NCBI GenBank assembly: GCA_965278985.1
Contig: OZ257131.1
Span: 6,138,001-6,202,000, forward strand
Origin: CAISIP01 sp965278985
GTDB lineage: Bacteria > Pseudomonadota > Gammaproteobacteria > Burkholderiales > Burkholderiaceae_C
DNA: 64,000 nucleotides
Reading direction: 5' to 3'
Positions within the stretch are counted from its first letter, which is position 1; each line of letters starts with the position of its first letter. Positions 9,770-19,400 of the stretch are shown here, in pieces. A model generated the notes under the pieces. That model was given only the letters and a program-made list of their open reading frames with translations. It made no database searches and was not told the origin of the DNA. The position numbers and the translations under genes were made by a program.

Positions 9770-10630
9770 GTGTCAGACACCCAACCTGCGCGCTTGGCAG
9801 ACAAGGATGCCAAGCGAAGCTTCCTGCAGAAGCTCGCGGAGTTCATCCATCCCGGGCCGGATTCCACGGCCGAGCTGATCGAAACCCTCGCCGACGCCGA
9901 GGACAACAACGTCATCGGCGCCGAGTCCCGCGTCATGCTCGAAGGCGTGCTGCGCATGGCCGAGATGTCGGCGGGCGACGTGATGGTGCCCGCCACGCGC
10001 ATGGACCTGCTCGACATCCACGCCTCGCCCGAGGATCTGCTGCAGGTGGTGATCAGCACGGCGCACTCGCGTTTTCCGGTGTTCGAGGGGGAGCGCGAGA
10101 ACATCATCGGCATCCTGCTCGCCAAGGACCTGCTGAAGCTGCAGCGGGCACCCGAGCTGAACATCCGCGCGCTGCTGCGCCCCGCGGTGTTCATTCCCGA
10201 GAGCAAGATCCTCAACGACCTGCTGCGGGAGTTCCGTGGCAACCGCAACCACCTCGCCATCGTGATCGACGAGTTCGGCCGCGTGGCGGGCCTGGTCACC
10301 ATCGAGGACGTGCTGGAGCAGATCGTCGGCGAGATCGAGGACGAGTTCGACATCGCCGAGGAGGAGGGCGACATCTTCGGCCTGGCCGACCACACCTACC
10401 GCGTCAGTGGCGACACACCCATCGAGCGCGTGGAAGACGCCTTCGGCGTGAAGCTGGTGGAGTCCGAGCAGGACGGCGAATTCGACACCATCGGCGGCCT
10501 GATCGCCCACGACATGGGTCACGTGCCGCGCCGGGGCGAGGAACATGTACGCGCCGGCCTGAAATTCGTGGTGCTGCACAGCAAGGGCGGCGCCGTGAAG
10601 TGGTTCAAGGTATCTCCTGAAGGCCACTGA
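9770..10630 (+). CDS. corC: CBS-domain transporter-associated protein, CorC/HlyC family
   Basis: This protein of about 286 residues has two tandem CBS domains (GDVMVPATRMDLLDIHAS to LLAKDLLKLQ, then RALLRPAVFIPESKILNDLL to VTIEDVLEQIVGEIEDE) and a C-terminal CorC/HlyC domain (TIGGLIAHDMGHVPRRGE). The family is linked to Mg2+/Co2+ homeostasis. It lies 4 nt before lnt, the usual corC-lnt pair of Gram-negative genomes. I prefer GTG 9770 (MSDTQPARLADKDAKRSF). The upstream in-frame ATG at 9698 would place the -10-like TATCCT (9721-9726) inside the gene and add 24 residues without family similarity. Confidence 0.9.
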   Translation: MSDTQPARLADKDAKRSFLQKLAEFIHPGPDSTAELIETLADAEDNNVIGAESRVMLEGVLRMAEMSAGDVMVPATRMDLLDIHASPEDLLQVVISTAHSRFPVFEGERENIIGILLAKDLLKLQRAPELNIRALLRPAVFIPESKILNDLLREFRGNRNHLAIVIDEFGRVAGLVTIEDVLEQIVGEIEDEFDIAEEEGDIFGLADHTYRVSGDTPIERVEDAFGVKLVESEQDGEFDTIGGLIAHDMGHVPRRGEEHVRAGLKFVVLHSKGGAVKWFKVSPEGH

Positions 10631-10634
10631 AGGC

Positions 10635-12176
10635 GTGGGCCGCCCGGCGCTTCGCCTGCTGTTCGCCGTCGTGGCGGGGCTGCTGCACGCGGCCTCCATG
10701 GCCACGCCGTGGGACCGCCAGCCCGCAGGCTGGCTGCAGCTGCTGGCGCTGGCGTGGTTCGCTGTGCTGCTGCAGTCCTGCATCGGCCGGCCGCGCCAGG
10801 CCGCAGGCTTGGGCTGGGCCTTCGCCACGGCCTGGCTGGCCGGTACGTTCTGGTGGATGTTCGTTGCGATGCACACCTATGCCGGCCTCGCGGCCGTGCT
10901 GGCGGTGCTGGCCGTGCTGGGGCTGTCGGCGGCACTGGCGCTGTATTACGCTGCGGCGAGTGCGGCCTACGCGGCGTGGGCGCCGGCGACGGGCCTGCGC
11001 GGCGGCCTGCTGTTCGCGGCGCTGTGGCTGCTGGCCGAGCTGGCACGGGGCGTGTGGTTCACAGGATTCGGCTGGGGCGGCGCGGCCTATGCCCACATCG
11101 ATGGGCTGGCGCATGCCGCAAAGTACATCGGGGCCTACGGGGTCGCAGCGGTCGTCGCCGGGCTGGCCTGGATGCTCGCAGCCAGCGTGCGGATGCATGC
11201 ATGGCGCGCGCGCCTGGGCTGCTGGGCGGCGGTGGCTGCCGTCGCTGGGCTGATGGCCTGGTCCCCGGGGCGTTTCACGACGGCCTTGCCGGTGCTGCAG
11301 GTGGCGCTGCTGCAGGGCAACATCGCGCAGGACGAGAAATTCGAGCCCGGCACGGGCGTGGGGGATTCGCTGCGCTGGTATGGTGAACAGCTCTCGCGCA
11401 ACACCGCGTCGCTGGTCGTAGCGCCGGAGACAGCGCTGCCGTTGTTGCCGCAGCAGCTTCCCGCGGGTTACTGGACTGCGCTTCTGGAGCGCTTCAATGG
11501 AGGCGACCAGGCCGCACTGATCGGCATCCCGCTGGGCGACATGGAGCAGGGCTATACGAATTCGGTGCTCGGCCTGCGGGCCGGCCAGCCCCCGGGGTCC
11601 GCACTGTACCGCTACGACAAGCACCACCTGGTTCCCTTCGGCGAATTCATCCCGCCGTTGTTCCGCTGGTTCACCGAGATGATGAACATCCCGCTGGGGG
11701 ATTTCGCGCGGGGTGGGCTGGGTCAGCCATCCTTCGATTGGCAGGGGCAGCGCCTGGCGCCCAACGTCTGCTACGAGGACCTGTTCGGGGAGGAGCTCGC
11801 GGTGCGCTTCCGCGACCCCGCGCGGGCCCCCACCGTCTTCGTGAACCTCAGCAACATCGCCTGGTTCGGCAACACGGTGGCCATCGACCAGCATGTGGCC
11901 ATCTCGCGCTTGCGCGCGCTGGAGTTCGAGCGGCCCTTCATCCGCGCCACCAACACGGGCGATACGGCCGTCATCGACCACACCGGGCGGGTGGTGCAGG
12001 CGCTGCCACGGTACACGCGCGATGTGCTGCGCGCCGAGGTGCAGGGGCGCGAGGGCACCACGCCCTTTGCCTGGTGGGCCGCGCGCGCCGGCCTGTGGCC
12101 GTTGTGGCTGCTGGCCCTCGTGGTGGTTGCCGGCTGCGCGTGGGCATCTGCCAGGGGCCGTCGCCTTCTGGCCTGA
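10635..12176 (+). CDS. lnt: Apolipoprotein N-acyltransferase
   Basis: This 513-residue inner-membrane enzyme adds the third acyl chain to lipoproteins. The N-terminal half holds several hydrophobic helices. The C-terminal nitrilase-like domain carries the Glu-Lys-Cys triad: Glu265 in APETALPLL, Lys329 in YDKHHLVPFGEF and Cys379 in NVCYEDLFGEE. A final membrane helix (LWPLWLLALVVVAGCAW) ends the protein. The GTG start at 10635 is 4 nt after corC, so the two are co-transcribed. Length is normal for the family. Confidence 0.96.
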   Translation: MGRPALRLLFAVVAGLLHAASMATPWDRQPAGWLQLLALAWFAVLLQSCIGRPRQAAGLGWAFATAWLAGTFWWMFVAMHTYAGLAAVLAVLAVLGLSAALALYYAAASAAYAAWAPATGLRGGLLFAALWLLAELARGVWFTGFGWGGAAYAHIDGLAHAAKYIGAYGVAAVVAGLAWMLAASVRMHAWRARLGCWAAVAAVAGLMAWSPGRFTTALPVLQVALLQGNIAQDEKFEPGTGVGDSLRWYGEQLSRNTASLVVAPETALPLLPQQLPAGYWTALLERFNGGDQAALIGIPLGDMEQGYTNSVLGLRAGQPPGSALYRYDKHHLVPFGEFIPPLFRWFTEMMNIPLGDFARGGLGQPSFDWQGQRLAPNVCYEDLFGEELAVRFRDPARAPTVFVNLSNIAWFGNTVAIDQHVAISRLRALEFERPFIRATNTGDTAVIDHTGRVVQALPRYTRDVLRAEVQGREGTTPFAWWAARAGLWPLWLLALVVVAGCAWASARGRRLLA

Positions 12177-12269
12177 GCCGCTGGCGTACCGGCCATTGCG
12201 GCTGCATGGCGACGCAATGGTGGCCATCGCGCCCGGTATTGCGAACCTGCATGGCCATAATGGCCCTGC

Positions 12270-13226
12270 ATGGACAAATTCAAGCAACTCGAGTCCTTCG
12301 TTTCCATCGCCACGCGCGGCAGCCTCACCGCTGCCGCGGCGGCCGAGGGCGTGGCGCCGGCCATCATGGGCCGGCGGCTGGACGCGCTGGAGGAGCGCCT
12401 GGGCGTGAAGCTCGCGCTGCGCACCACGCGCCGCATCACGCTGACCCACGAGGGCAGCGCCTTCCTCGAAGACTGCCAGCGCGTGCTGGTGGACGTGGCC
12501 AATGCCGAGGCCAGCGTGTCGGCCGGTGGCATCAAGGCCAGCGGCCACCTGCGCATCACGGCCCCGGCGGGCTTCGGCCGGCGCCATGTGGCGCCGCTGG
12601 TGCCGCTGTTCCGTGGCCTGCATCCGGAGGTCACGGTGTCCCTGAACCTCAGCGACCGCGTGGTGGACATCGCGCAGGAGGCCTACGACTGCGCCGTGCG
12701 GGTCGGCGACCTGGCGGACTCTTCGCTGGTCAGCGTGCGCCTGGCCGACAACCGGCGTCTGTGCGTGGCAACACCGGCCTACGTCCAGCGCCACGGCGCG
12801 CCCCGGCACCCGCGCGAGCTGGCGCGTTTCGACTGCCTCACGCTGTCCAGCGATGCCTCGCAGACGCGCGGCTGGGCCTTCTCGGTGCCGGTGGAGGAGG
12901 GCGCCGGCAAGCCCCGCGCCGCCGATGCCCCGCCGCCCGCGCGCGAGGTGCTCTACCTCAAGCCCGCCGGCCCGCTGGACTGCAGCGACGGCCAGGTGCT
13001 GCACGACTGGTGCCTGGCCGGCCTGGGCATCGCTTGGCGCAGCAGCTGGGAGGTCGAGGCCGAGGTGCGCTCGGGCCAGCTGGTGGCGCTGCTCGAGGAC
13101 TTCGCCGCACCGCCCAACGGCATCTTCGCGCTGTTCCCGCAGCGCAAGCACCTGCCGTTGCGGGTGCGGTTGTGGCTGGACTTCCTGCGCGAGCAATACG
13201 GCCGCTCGGGGTTCTGGCAGGGCTGA
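12270..13226 (+). CDS. LysR-family transcriptional regulator
   Basis: The 318-residue protein starts with a LysR winged helix (MDKFKQLESFVSIATRGSLT, then PAIMGRRLDALEERLGVKLALRTTR). A substrate-binding domain follows (GHLRITAPAGFGRRHVAPLV). It belongs to the single-copy LysR group with long, Ala/Pro-rich insertions (PVEEGAGKPRAADAPPPAR). No divergently transcribed target is present, so its regulon is unknown. CATAAT at 12256-12261 ends 8 nt before the ATG and there is no Shine-Dalgarno, so a leaderless or near-leaderless mRNA is possible. Confidence 0.92.
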   Translation: MDKFKQLESFVSIATRGSLTAAAAAEGVAPAIMGRRLDALEERLGVKLALRTTRRITLTHEGSAFLEDCQRVLVDVANAEASVSAGGIKASGHLRITAPAGFGRRHVAPLVPLFRGLHPEVTVSLNLSDRVVDIAQEAYDCAVRVGDLADSSLVSVRLADNRRLCVATPAYVQRHGAPRHPRELARFDCLTLSSDASQTRGWAFSVPVEEGAGKPRAADAPPPAREVLYLKPAGPLDCSDGQVLHDWCLAGLGIAWRSSWEVEAEVRSGQLVALLEDFAAPPNGIFALFPQRKHLPLRVRLWLDFLREQYGRSGFWQG

Positions 13227-13298
13227 CTGGCTTCTTCCCGATACACCTCGTGGTGGGTGCGCTCCGGAGGCAGCCGGGCCGCCGCCTAAAATCCGGGG

Positions 13299-14972
13299 AT
13301 GTTGTCCGTCAAGAAAGAACTGCTCGCGGTCCTGGCCGAGGTGCTGGAGAAGCACCAGCCGGGCGCCGGTGCGCGTGCGATGTTCGAATCCCCCAAGGTT
13401 GCCGCGCACGGCGACTTCGCCACCCCGGCGGCCATGCAGCTGGCCAAGCCGCTCAAGACCAACCCCCGCCAGCTCGCCGAGACGCTGCGCGCGGAACTGC
13501 TGGCCCATCCTGCCTACGCCCGCTGGGTGCAGGACCTTGAGATCGCCGGCCCTGGTTTCCTGAACATCCGCCTCCAGCCCGCTGCCAAGCAGCAGATCGT
13601 GCACGAGGTCCTGCAGGCGGGTGACGCCTTCGGCCAGCAACCCGCGCGCGGCCAGCGCCTGCTGGTGGAGTTTGTCTCGGCCAATCCCACCGGCCCGCTG
13701 CATGTGGGCCATGGCCGCCAGGCAGCGCTGGGCGACGCCATCTCCAACCTCGCCGCCAGCCAGGGCTGGGACGTGTACCGCGAGTTCTATTACAACGACG
13801 CGGGCGTGCAGATCGCCACGCTGGCCAACTCCACGCAGCTGCGTGCCCGCGGGCTCAAGCCCGGCGACACGGGCTGGCCCGAACAGGCTTACAACGGCGA
13901 CTACATCGCCGACATCGCGGCGGATTTCCAGGCCGGCAAGACCGTGCGCTCCGACGACCGCGAATTCACGGCCAATGGCGTCATCGAGGACCTCGACGCG
14001 ATCCGCGAGTTCGCCGTGGCCTACCTGCGCCGCGAGCAGGACCTGGACCTGCAGGCCTTCGGCGTGCGCTTCGACAACTACTACCTCGAATCGAGCCTCT
14101 ACACCAGCGGCAAGGTCGACGACGCCGTGCGCCGCCTGCAGGCCGCCGGCAAGACCTACGAGCAGGACAACGCGCTGTGGCTGCGCTCCACCGACTACGG
14201 GGACGACAAGGACCGGGTCATGCGCAAGAGCGACGGCAGCTACACGTATTTCGTGCCCGACGTCGCCTACCACATCACCAAGTGGGAGCGCGGCTTCACG
14301 AAGGTCGTGAACATCCAGGGCACGGACCACCACGGCACCATCGCGCGCGTGCGCGCCGGCCTGCAGGCCGCGGGCGTGGGCATCCCCGAGGGCTACCCCG
14401 ACTACGTGCTGCACACCATGGTGCGCGTGATGCGTGGCGGCGTGGAGGTCAAGATCTCCAAGCGCTCGGGCTCGTACGTCACGCTGCGCGACCTGATCGA
14501 GTGGACAAGCCGCGACGCCGTGCGCTTCTTCCTGCTGAGCCGCAAGCCCGACACGGAGTACATCTTCGACGTCGACCTCGCGCTGGCGCAGAACAACGAC
14601 AACCCGGTCTACTACGTGCAGTACGCGCATGCACGCATCTGCTCGGTGCTGCGCAGCTGGGGCGGGGACGTGGCCACGCTGGGCGCGGTCGACCTGTCGC
14701 CGCTGGAGGGCACGGCCGCGCAGAGCCTGATGCTGGTGCTGGCACGCTACCCCGAGATGCTCACGGCCGCCGCGGCCGATTTCGCGCCGCACGACGTGAC
14801 CTTCTACCTGCGCGAGCTGGCGGCCAGCTACCACAGCTACTACGACGCCGAGCGCATCCTGGTGGACGACGAGCCGGTGCGCCTGGCGCGCCTGGCCCTG
14901 GTGGCCGCCACCGCGCAGGTGCTGCGCAACGGCCTGCGGATGCTGGGGGTGTCTGCCCCCGAGACCATGTGA
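13299..14972 (+). CDS. argS: Arginine--tRNA ligase
   Basis: This 557-residue class I aminoacyl-tRNA synthetase has an N-terminal ArgS additional domain (residues 1-110), the HIGH-equivalent HVGHGR at 135-140, and KISKRSGSYVTLRDLI at 385-400 in place of the KMSKS loop. The C-terminal DALR anticodon-binding domain ends in TAQVLRNGLRMLGV. Length matches bacterial ArgS. The start codon is ATG 13299; TAAAAT at 13287-13292 ends 6 nt upstream, so the mRNA may begin at or near the AUG. The next gene follows after 8 nt. Confidence 0.97.
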   Translation: MLSVKKELLAVLAEVLEKHQPGAGARAMFESPKVAAHGDFATPAAMQLAKPLKTNPRQLAETLRAELLAHPAYARWVQDLEIAGPGFLNIRLQPAAKQQIVHEVLQAGDAFGQQPARGQRLLVEFVSANPTGPLHVGHGRQAALGDAISNLAASQGWDVYREFYYNDAGVQIATLANSTQLRARGLKPGDTGWPEQAYNGDYIADIAADFQAGKTVRSDDREFTANGVIEDLDAIREFAVAYLRREQDLDLQAFGVRFDNYYLESSLYTSGKVDDAVRRLQAAGKTYEQDNALWLRSTDYGDDKDRVMRKSDGSYTYFVPDVAYHITKWERGFTKVVNIQGTDHHGTIARVRAGLQAAGVGIPEGYPDYVLHTMVRVMRGGVEVKISKRSGSYVTLRDLIEWTSRDAVRFFLLSRKPDTEYIFDVDLALAQNNDNPVYYVQYAHARICSVLRSWGGDVATLGAVDLSPLEGTAAQSLMLVLARYPEMLTAAAADFAPHDVTFYLRELAASYHSYYDAERILVDDEPVRLARLALVAATAQVLRNGLRMLGVSAPETM

Positions 14973-14980
14973 GGATAGCG

Positions 14981-15685
14981 ATGAAGGTGCATTTCCCCTC
15001 CACCCCGCAACGCGCACAGCAGCGTGGCGGCACGCTGCTGGGCCTGGTCATCGGCATCGTCCTGGGCCTGGGCGTGGCGCTGGGCGTCGCGGTCTACGTG
15101 ACCAAGGTGCCGATTCCCTTCACCAGCAAAGGCCCCACGCGCAGCGCCGACCAGGACGCGCAGGAAGCGAAGAAGAACAAGGACTGGGACCCCAACGCCC
15201 CGCTGTACGGCAAGAATCCGGCGCGGCCCATCGTCGCGGCGCCCGATCCGGCCGCTGTGCCCGCGGTGCCTGGTGCGCCGGCGGCCGACAACAAGCCGCT
15301 GGTGGCGCCCGCAGCGTCTGCTGATCCCCTGGGCGACCTGGCAACGTCCCGAGCGGCGGCGGCGCGCAGCCCCGTGGCGGCCGCACCTGCCGCTTCACCC
15401 GCCCCGCAGGCTCCGGCCGCGGCCGGCAACAACGCCGACGGTGTGGACCCCTTCACCTATTTCGTGCAGGTGGGTGCCTACCGCGCGATGGAAGAGGCCG
15501 AAGGCCAGCGTGCGCGCCTGTCGCTGGGCGGCATCGAGGCCAAGGTCTCGGAGCGCGAGCAATCCGGCCGCACGGTCTACCGCGTGCGGGTCGGCCCCTT
15601 CGAAAAACGCGGCGAGGCCGACAAGGCCAAGGAGCGGCTGGAGACGCTGGGCATGGAGGCCGCATTGGTGCGCGTGCAGCGCTGA
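14981..15685 (+). CDS. SPOR-domain cell-division/envelope protein (FtsN-like)
   Basis: This 234-residue protein has a short cytoplasmic tail and one N-terminal membrane helix (GTLLGLVIGIVLGLGVALGVAVYV, about residues 16-39). A long Pro/Ala-rich periplasmic linker leads to a C-terminal SPOR domain (about 155-234: YFVQVGAYRAMEEAEGQRARL to RVGPFEKRGEADKAKERLE). SPOR domains bind denuded peptidoglycan glycans at the septum. ATG 14981 follows argS by 8 nt, and the in-frame region upstream is an argS shadow. The topology and argS linkage match the FtsN-like proteins of Betaproteobacteria, but sequence alone does not prove the role in division. Confidence 0.9.
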   Translation: MKVHFPSTPQRAQQRGGTLLGLVIGIVLGLGVALGVAVYVTKVPIPFTSKGPTRSADQDAQEAKKNKDWDPNAPLYGKNPARPIVAAPDPAAVPAVPGAPAADNKPLVAPAASADPLGDLATSRAAAARSPVAAAPAASPAPQAPAAAGNNADGVDPFTYFVQVGAYRAMEEAEGQRARLSLGGIEAKVSEREQSGRTVYRVRVGPFEKRGEADKAKERLETLGMEAALVRVQR

Positions 15686-15766
15686 ACTTCGCGGGCCTGT
15701 CCGGCTCCTACCCGGCATTGCCATATTCAGGAGCCACGATGCTCCGCATCGCAGGAGTGTCGAAGC

Positions 15767-16411
15767 ATGAAACGCCGTGAGTTTTCCGTGGCTGCCGCCG
15801 TGTCGGTGGCCTCCTTGTCCGTCGGAGCACAGGTGCTGCAGCCCAAGGCCGATGTGGACTACCTGGTGCTGTCCACCCGTGCGCCCGTGGACGCGCCGGC
15901 CGGCAAGGTGGAGGTGGTCGACTTCTTCTGGTACGACTGCCCGCATTGCAACGCCTTCGAGCCCGTGCTCCAGAGCTGGATCAACCGCCAGGCGCCCGAG
16001 GTGGCGGTGCGCCGCGTGCCGGTGGGTTTCCGCGACAGCTTCGTCCCCCTGCAGCGACTTTTCTATGCGTTGGAGGGCATGAACCAGGTCGACGCCTTGC
16101 ATGCCAAGGTCTTCGCCGCCATCCACGGTCCGACGCCGGAGCTGCCCAAGGAAGCCCGGGGCGAGCAGATCGCCGCCTGGGTGGAAAAGCAGGGCGTCGA
16201 CGTGAACCGCTTCGTCACGCTGTTCAACGCACCCGAGACCGTGGACAAGGTGCGCAAGGCCTCCCGGCTGCAGAACCAGTACAAGGTCTCCGGCGTGCCC
16301 GCGTTGGGCGTCGACGGCCGCTTCTATACCGATGGCGACATGGCGAAGAGCCTGCGCCGGTCGCTGCAGGTGGTGGACTACCTCGTCGCGGAGGTGCGCG
16401 CCGGTCGTTGA
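15767..16411 (+). CDS. dsbA: Thiol:disulfide interchange protein DsbA/DsbL
   Basis: This 214-residue periplasmic oxidoreductase has the thioredoxin active site Cys58-Pro-His-Cys61 (FFWYDCPHCNAF) and a cis-Pro loop in SGVPALGVDG. The helical insert carries PELPKEARGEQIAAWVEKQGV. The N-terminus MKRREFSVAAAVSVASLSVGA is a signal peptide whose Arg-Arg-x-Phe pattern resembles a Tat signal, although standard Sec/SRP export is equally possible. It introduces disulfides into exported proteins. It follows the SPOR gene in the same direction with an 81-nt gap. Confidence 0.94.
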   Translation: MKRREFSVAAAVSVASLSVGAQVLQPKADVDYLVLSTRAPVDAPAGKVEVVDFFWYDCPHCNAFEPVLQSWINRQAPEVAVRRVPVGFRDSFVPLQRLFYALEGMNQVDALHAKVFAAIHGPTPELPKEARGEQIAAWVEKQGVDVNRFVTLFNAPETVDKVRKASRLQNQYKVSGVPALGVDGRFYTDGDMAKSLRRSLQVVDYLVAEVRAGR

Positions 16412-16436
16412 GCCCGCGCACGCGTGCGGCAATAAT
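16408..16436 (+). promoter_or_regulatory. Candidate promoter for the GGDEF-EAL gene
   Basis: TTGAGC at 16408-16413 overlaps the dsbA stop codon. A 17-nt spacer leads to AATAAT at 16431-16436. Predicted start is near 16443, giving a leader of about 46 nt before TTG 16489. The boxes score 4 of 6 and 5 of 6 against sigma70 consensus. Confidence 0.5.
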
Positions 16437-16488
16437 CGGTACCGGCCATCCCGTCTCGGTCGGCCATGGATGCTGACCAGGGTGTGCC

Positions 16489-19400
16489 TTGCCTGAGAAT
16501 CGATTTCCCTTCAACGTTGGTCGGTGGCCGGTGCGTTCGCAGCTGGTCTACCTGCTGATGGTGATCCTGTTGCCGGTGTTCGTCGCGCTGGTCTGGTATT
16601 TCGCCGATGAGCGCGACCGGGCCCGTGCGCAGGCCGAGTCCGTGGTGGGCACCAGCGCCGAGCGCGTGCAGGCCAACATCGACCGTTTCCTGACCGAGCA
16701 GGAGCTGGTGCTGAGCCGGCTCGCGGCGCGTCCGCAGGTGCGCGCCATGGACCCCCGGCGTTGTGATCCCCAGCTGGCGGAATACGTGCAGCTGCATCCT
16801 GAATTCCCGAACGTGCTGCTGGCCGACCTGGAGGGCAACCTGGTCTGCACCGCCCAGCCCCTGCGCATGCCCGCGACCTCGGTGCGCGACCGTGCGTGGT
16901 GGAACCGCGTCCGGCTTGCCGACGGATTTCTGGTGGGCGACGTGATGATCGGGCCGGCCACCGGGCGCAGGCTGGTGCGAATGTCTTACCCGGTGCGTGA
17001 CGAGGACGGCCACATCGCCGGCGTGCTGGTGATGCCCGCGGACCTGCAGGCCACCAACGGCCGGCTGATGCAGGTCTCCAACGAGAAGGTGCGCACCACG
17101 GTGCGCGACGCGGCGCATCAGGTCCTGTGGCAATCCGCGCCTCCGGGTATGCCGGCGATGGCGGGCCAGGCCGCGGCGCCGACGCAGACCCCATCGGCAT
17201 CCGCCAGCGCATCCACCAGTGTTTCTTCCAGCGGTTCTGCCAGCGCCTCCGTGTCCGCGCCGTCGGATGACGAAGACGCCGACGCGCCGCTGCCCATCCG
17301 CGTGTTGTCCGCGGTGGACCGCACCGCCTGGGTGCTGGAGTCGCAGATGTCGCAGGAGGACGCGCTGGCCGAGACGGCCGTGGCGCGCAACCGCCTCGTC
17401 GTGGCGGGCCTGGTCCTGTTCGCACTGGGCTTCTTCCTGGCGTGGCGCATCAGCCTGCGCATCCTGCGGCCCATCGAGGCGCTCGCGCAGGTGGCGCGCC
17501 GCGTGGCGGGCGGTGACCTGCAGGCGCGCACGCACGCGGATGACGGCCCCCCCGAGGTCCATGCCGTGGCCACGCAGATCAACCGCATGCTGGAGGTGCA
17601 GTCGCGCCACGAGCGTGCGCTGGCGCACCGGGAGCAGTTGTTCCGTTCGCTCTTCGACAGCAACCCCGTGCCCCACATGCTGCAGCGTGTGGGAGGCAGC
17701 ATCGTGGACGTGAACAGCGCCTTCGTGCAGGCCTCGGGGTATGCGCGCGAAGAGCTGCTGGGTCGCACCATCTCCGAGATCGGCTTCTGGGGCACGGCGC
17801 AGGACCGCACGCGCTCCTCCGAAATGCTGCAGCGCGAGGGAGGGCTCGACGGTTTCGAGGGCGTGGTGCGGTTGCGCAACGGCGAGCGCCGCTTCGTGCT
17901 GCTGTCGGCGCGGATGCTGGAGATCGACGGGGCGCAGCACTACCTGCACTCCATCGTCGACATCACCGAACGCCGCCGTGTGGAGCAGGCCTTGCGCGAC
18001 CGCGAGGAGCGCCTGAGCTTCCTGCTCTCGCGCACCTCGGCCGTGATCTACACCTCGCGCGCGCACGGGGACTTCGCAACCACCTTCGTCTCCGACAGCG
18101 TCACGGGGCTGCTGGGGTACCGGCCCTCGGAGTTCCTGGCGAGCCCCCTGTTCTGGTCCTCGCGCCTGCATCCGGCGGATGCGGCGGATTTCTTCGCCGC
18201 CAAGTCGCGCCTGCTGGAAGAAGGCTCGCTGGTGCAGGAGTACCGCTTCCTGCACAAGGATGGCAGCTACCGCTGGATCCACGACGAGATCCGGCTGTAC
18301 CGCGACGCGGAGGAGCGGCCGCATGAATTGATCGGCTTCTGGGTCGACGTCACCGAGCGGCGCAAGGCGGAACGCATGGTGCGCGACAGCGAGAACCGTT
18401 TCCGCACGCTCACGGCCCTGTCCTCGGACTGGTATTGGGAGCAGGACCGTGATTTTCGCTTCGTGCGCAGCGGCCAGGACGACGGCGCGGCTGCTGGCGA
18501 CGAGGTGGTCGAGGGCCAGACGCACTGGGACACGGTGGCGCTGAACCTCGGCGAGAAGGAGTGGGACCAGCACCGCGCGGTGCTCGCGGCCCACCAGCAG
18601 TTCCGCGATTTCGAAATATGCCGGCTGGATGCGCAGCAACGCATCCGGTGGATCTCCATCAGCGGCGCGCCCTTCTTCGACGAGCAGGGCCGCTTCCAGG
18701 GTTACCGCGGCGTGGGGCGCGACATCACGGCGCAGAAGCAGGCGGCCGACCGCATCTACCAGCTGGCCTTCTTCGACTCGCTGACCGGCCTGCCCAACCG
18801 CCGCCGCCTGATGGAACAGCTGCGCCGCGCGCTGGTGGTCGCCGCGCGGCACCACGGCTTCGGCGCGGTGCTGTTCATCGACCTGGACAACTTCAAGTCG
18901 CTCAACGACACGCGGGGGCACGACATCGGCGACCTGCTGCTACAGCAGGTCGCCTCGCGGCTCGCCGGCTGCGTGCGGGGCGTGGACACGGTGGCTCGGC
19001 TGGGCGGCGACGAGTTCGTGGTGCTGCTGGACGACCTCAGCACCGTGCAGGCCGAGGCGGCGACGCAGGCCGAGGTGGTGGGCCACAAGATCCTGCAGAC
19101 CCTGGGCCAGCCCTACGACCTCCATGGGCGCGAGCACCGCAGCACGCCCAGCATCGGCATCACGCTCTTCGGTGAACATGCCCCCAACGTCGAGGAACTG
19201 CTCAAGCAGGCCGACCTGGCGATGTACCAGGCCAAGAACTCGGGCCGCAACACGCTGCGCTTCTTCGACGTGGGCATGCAGGCCAACGTGGACCGCCGCG
19301 TGGCGCTGGAAGCCGACCTGCGCGTGGCGCTGGCGCGGGGCGAGCTCCTGCTGCACTACCAGCCCGTGGTACTGGCCGACGGGCGCGTGGTCGGGGCCGA

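Noticed and set aside
10605..15017. A 1470-codon open frame on the minus strand opposite corC, lnt, LysR and argS
   Set aside because: High GC content leaves long stop-free frames antisense to real genes. This one has no recognisable motif and contradicts four well-supported plus-strand genes.
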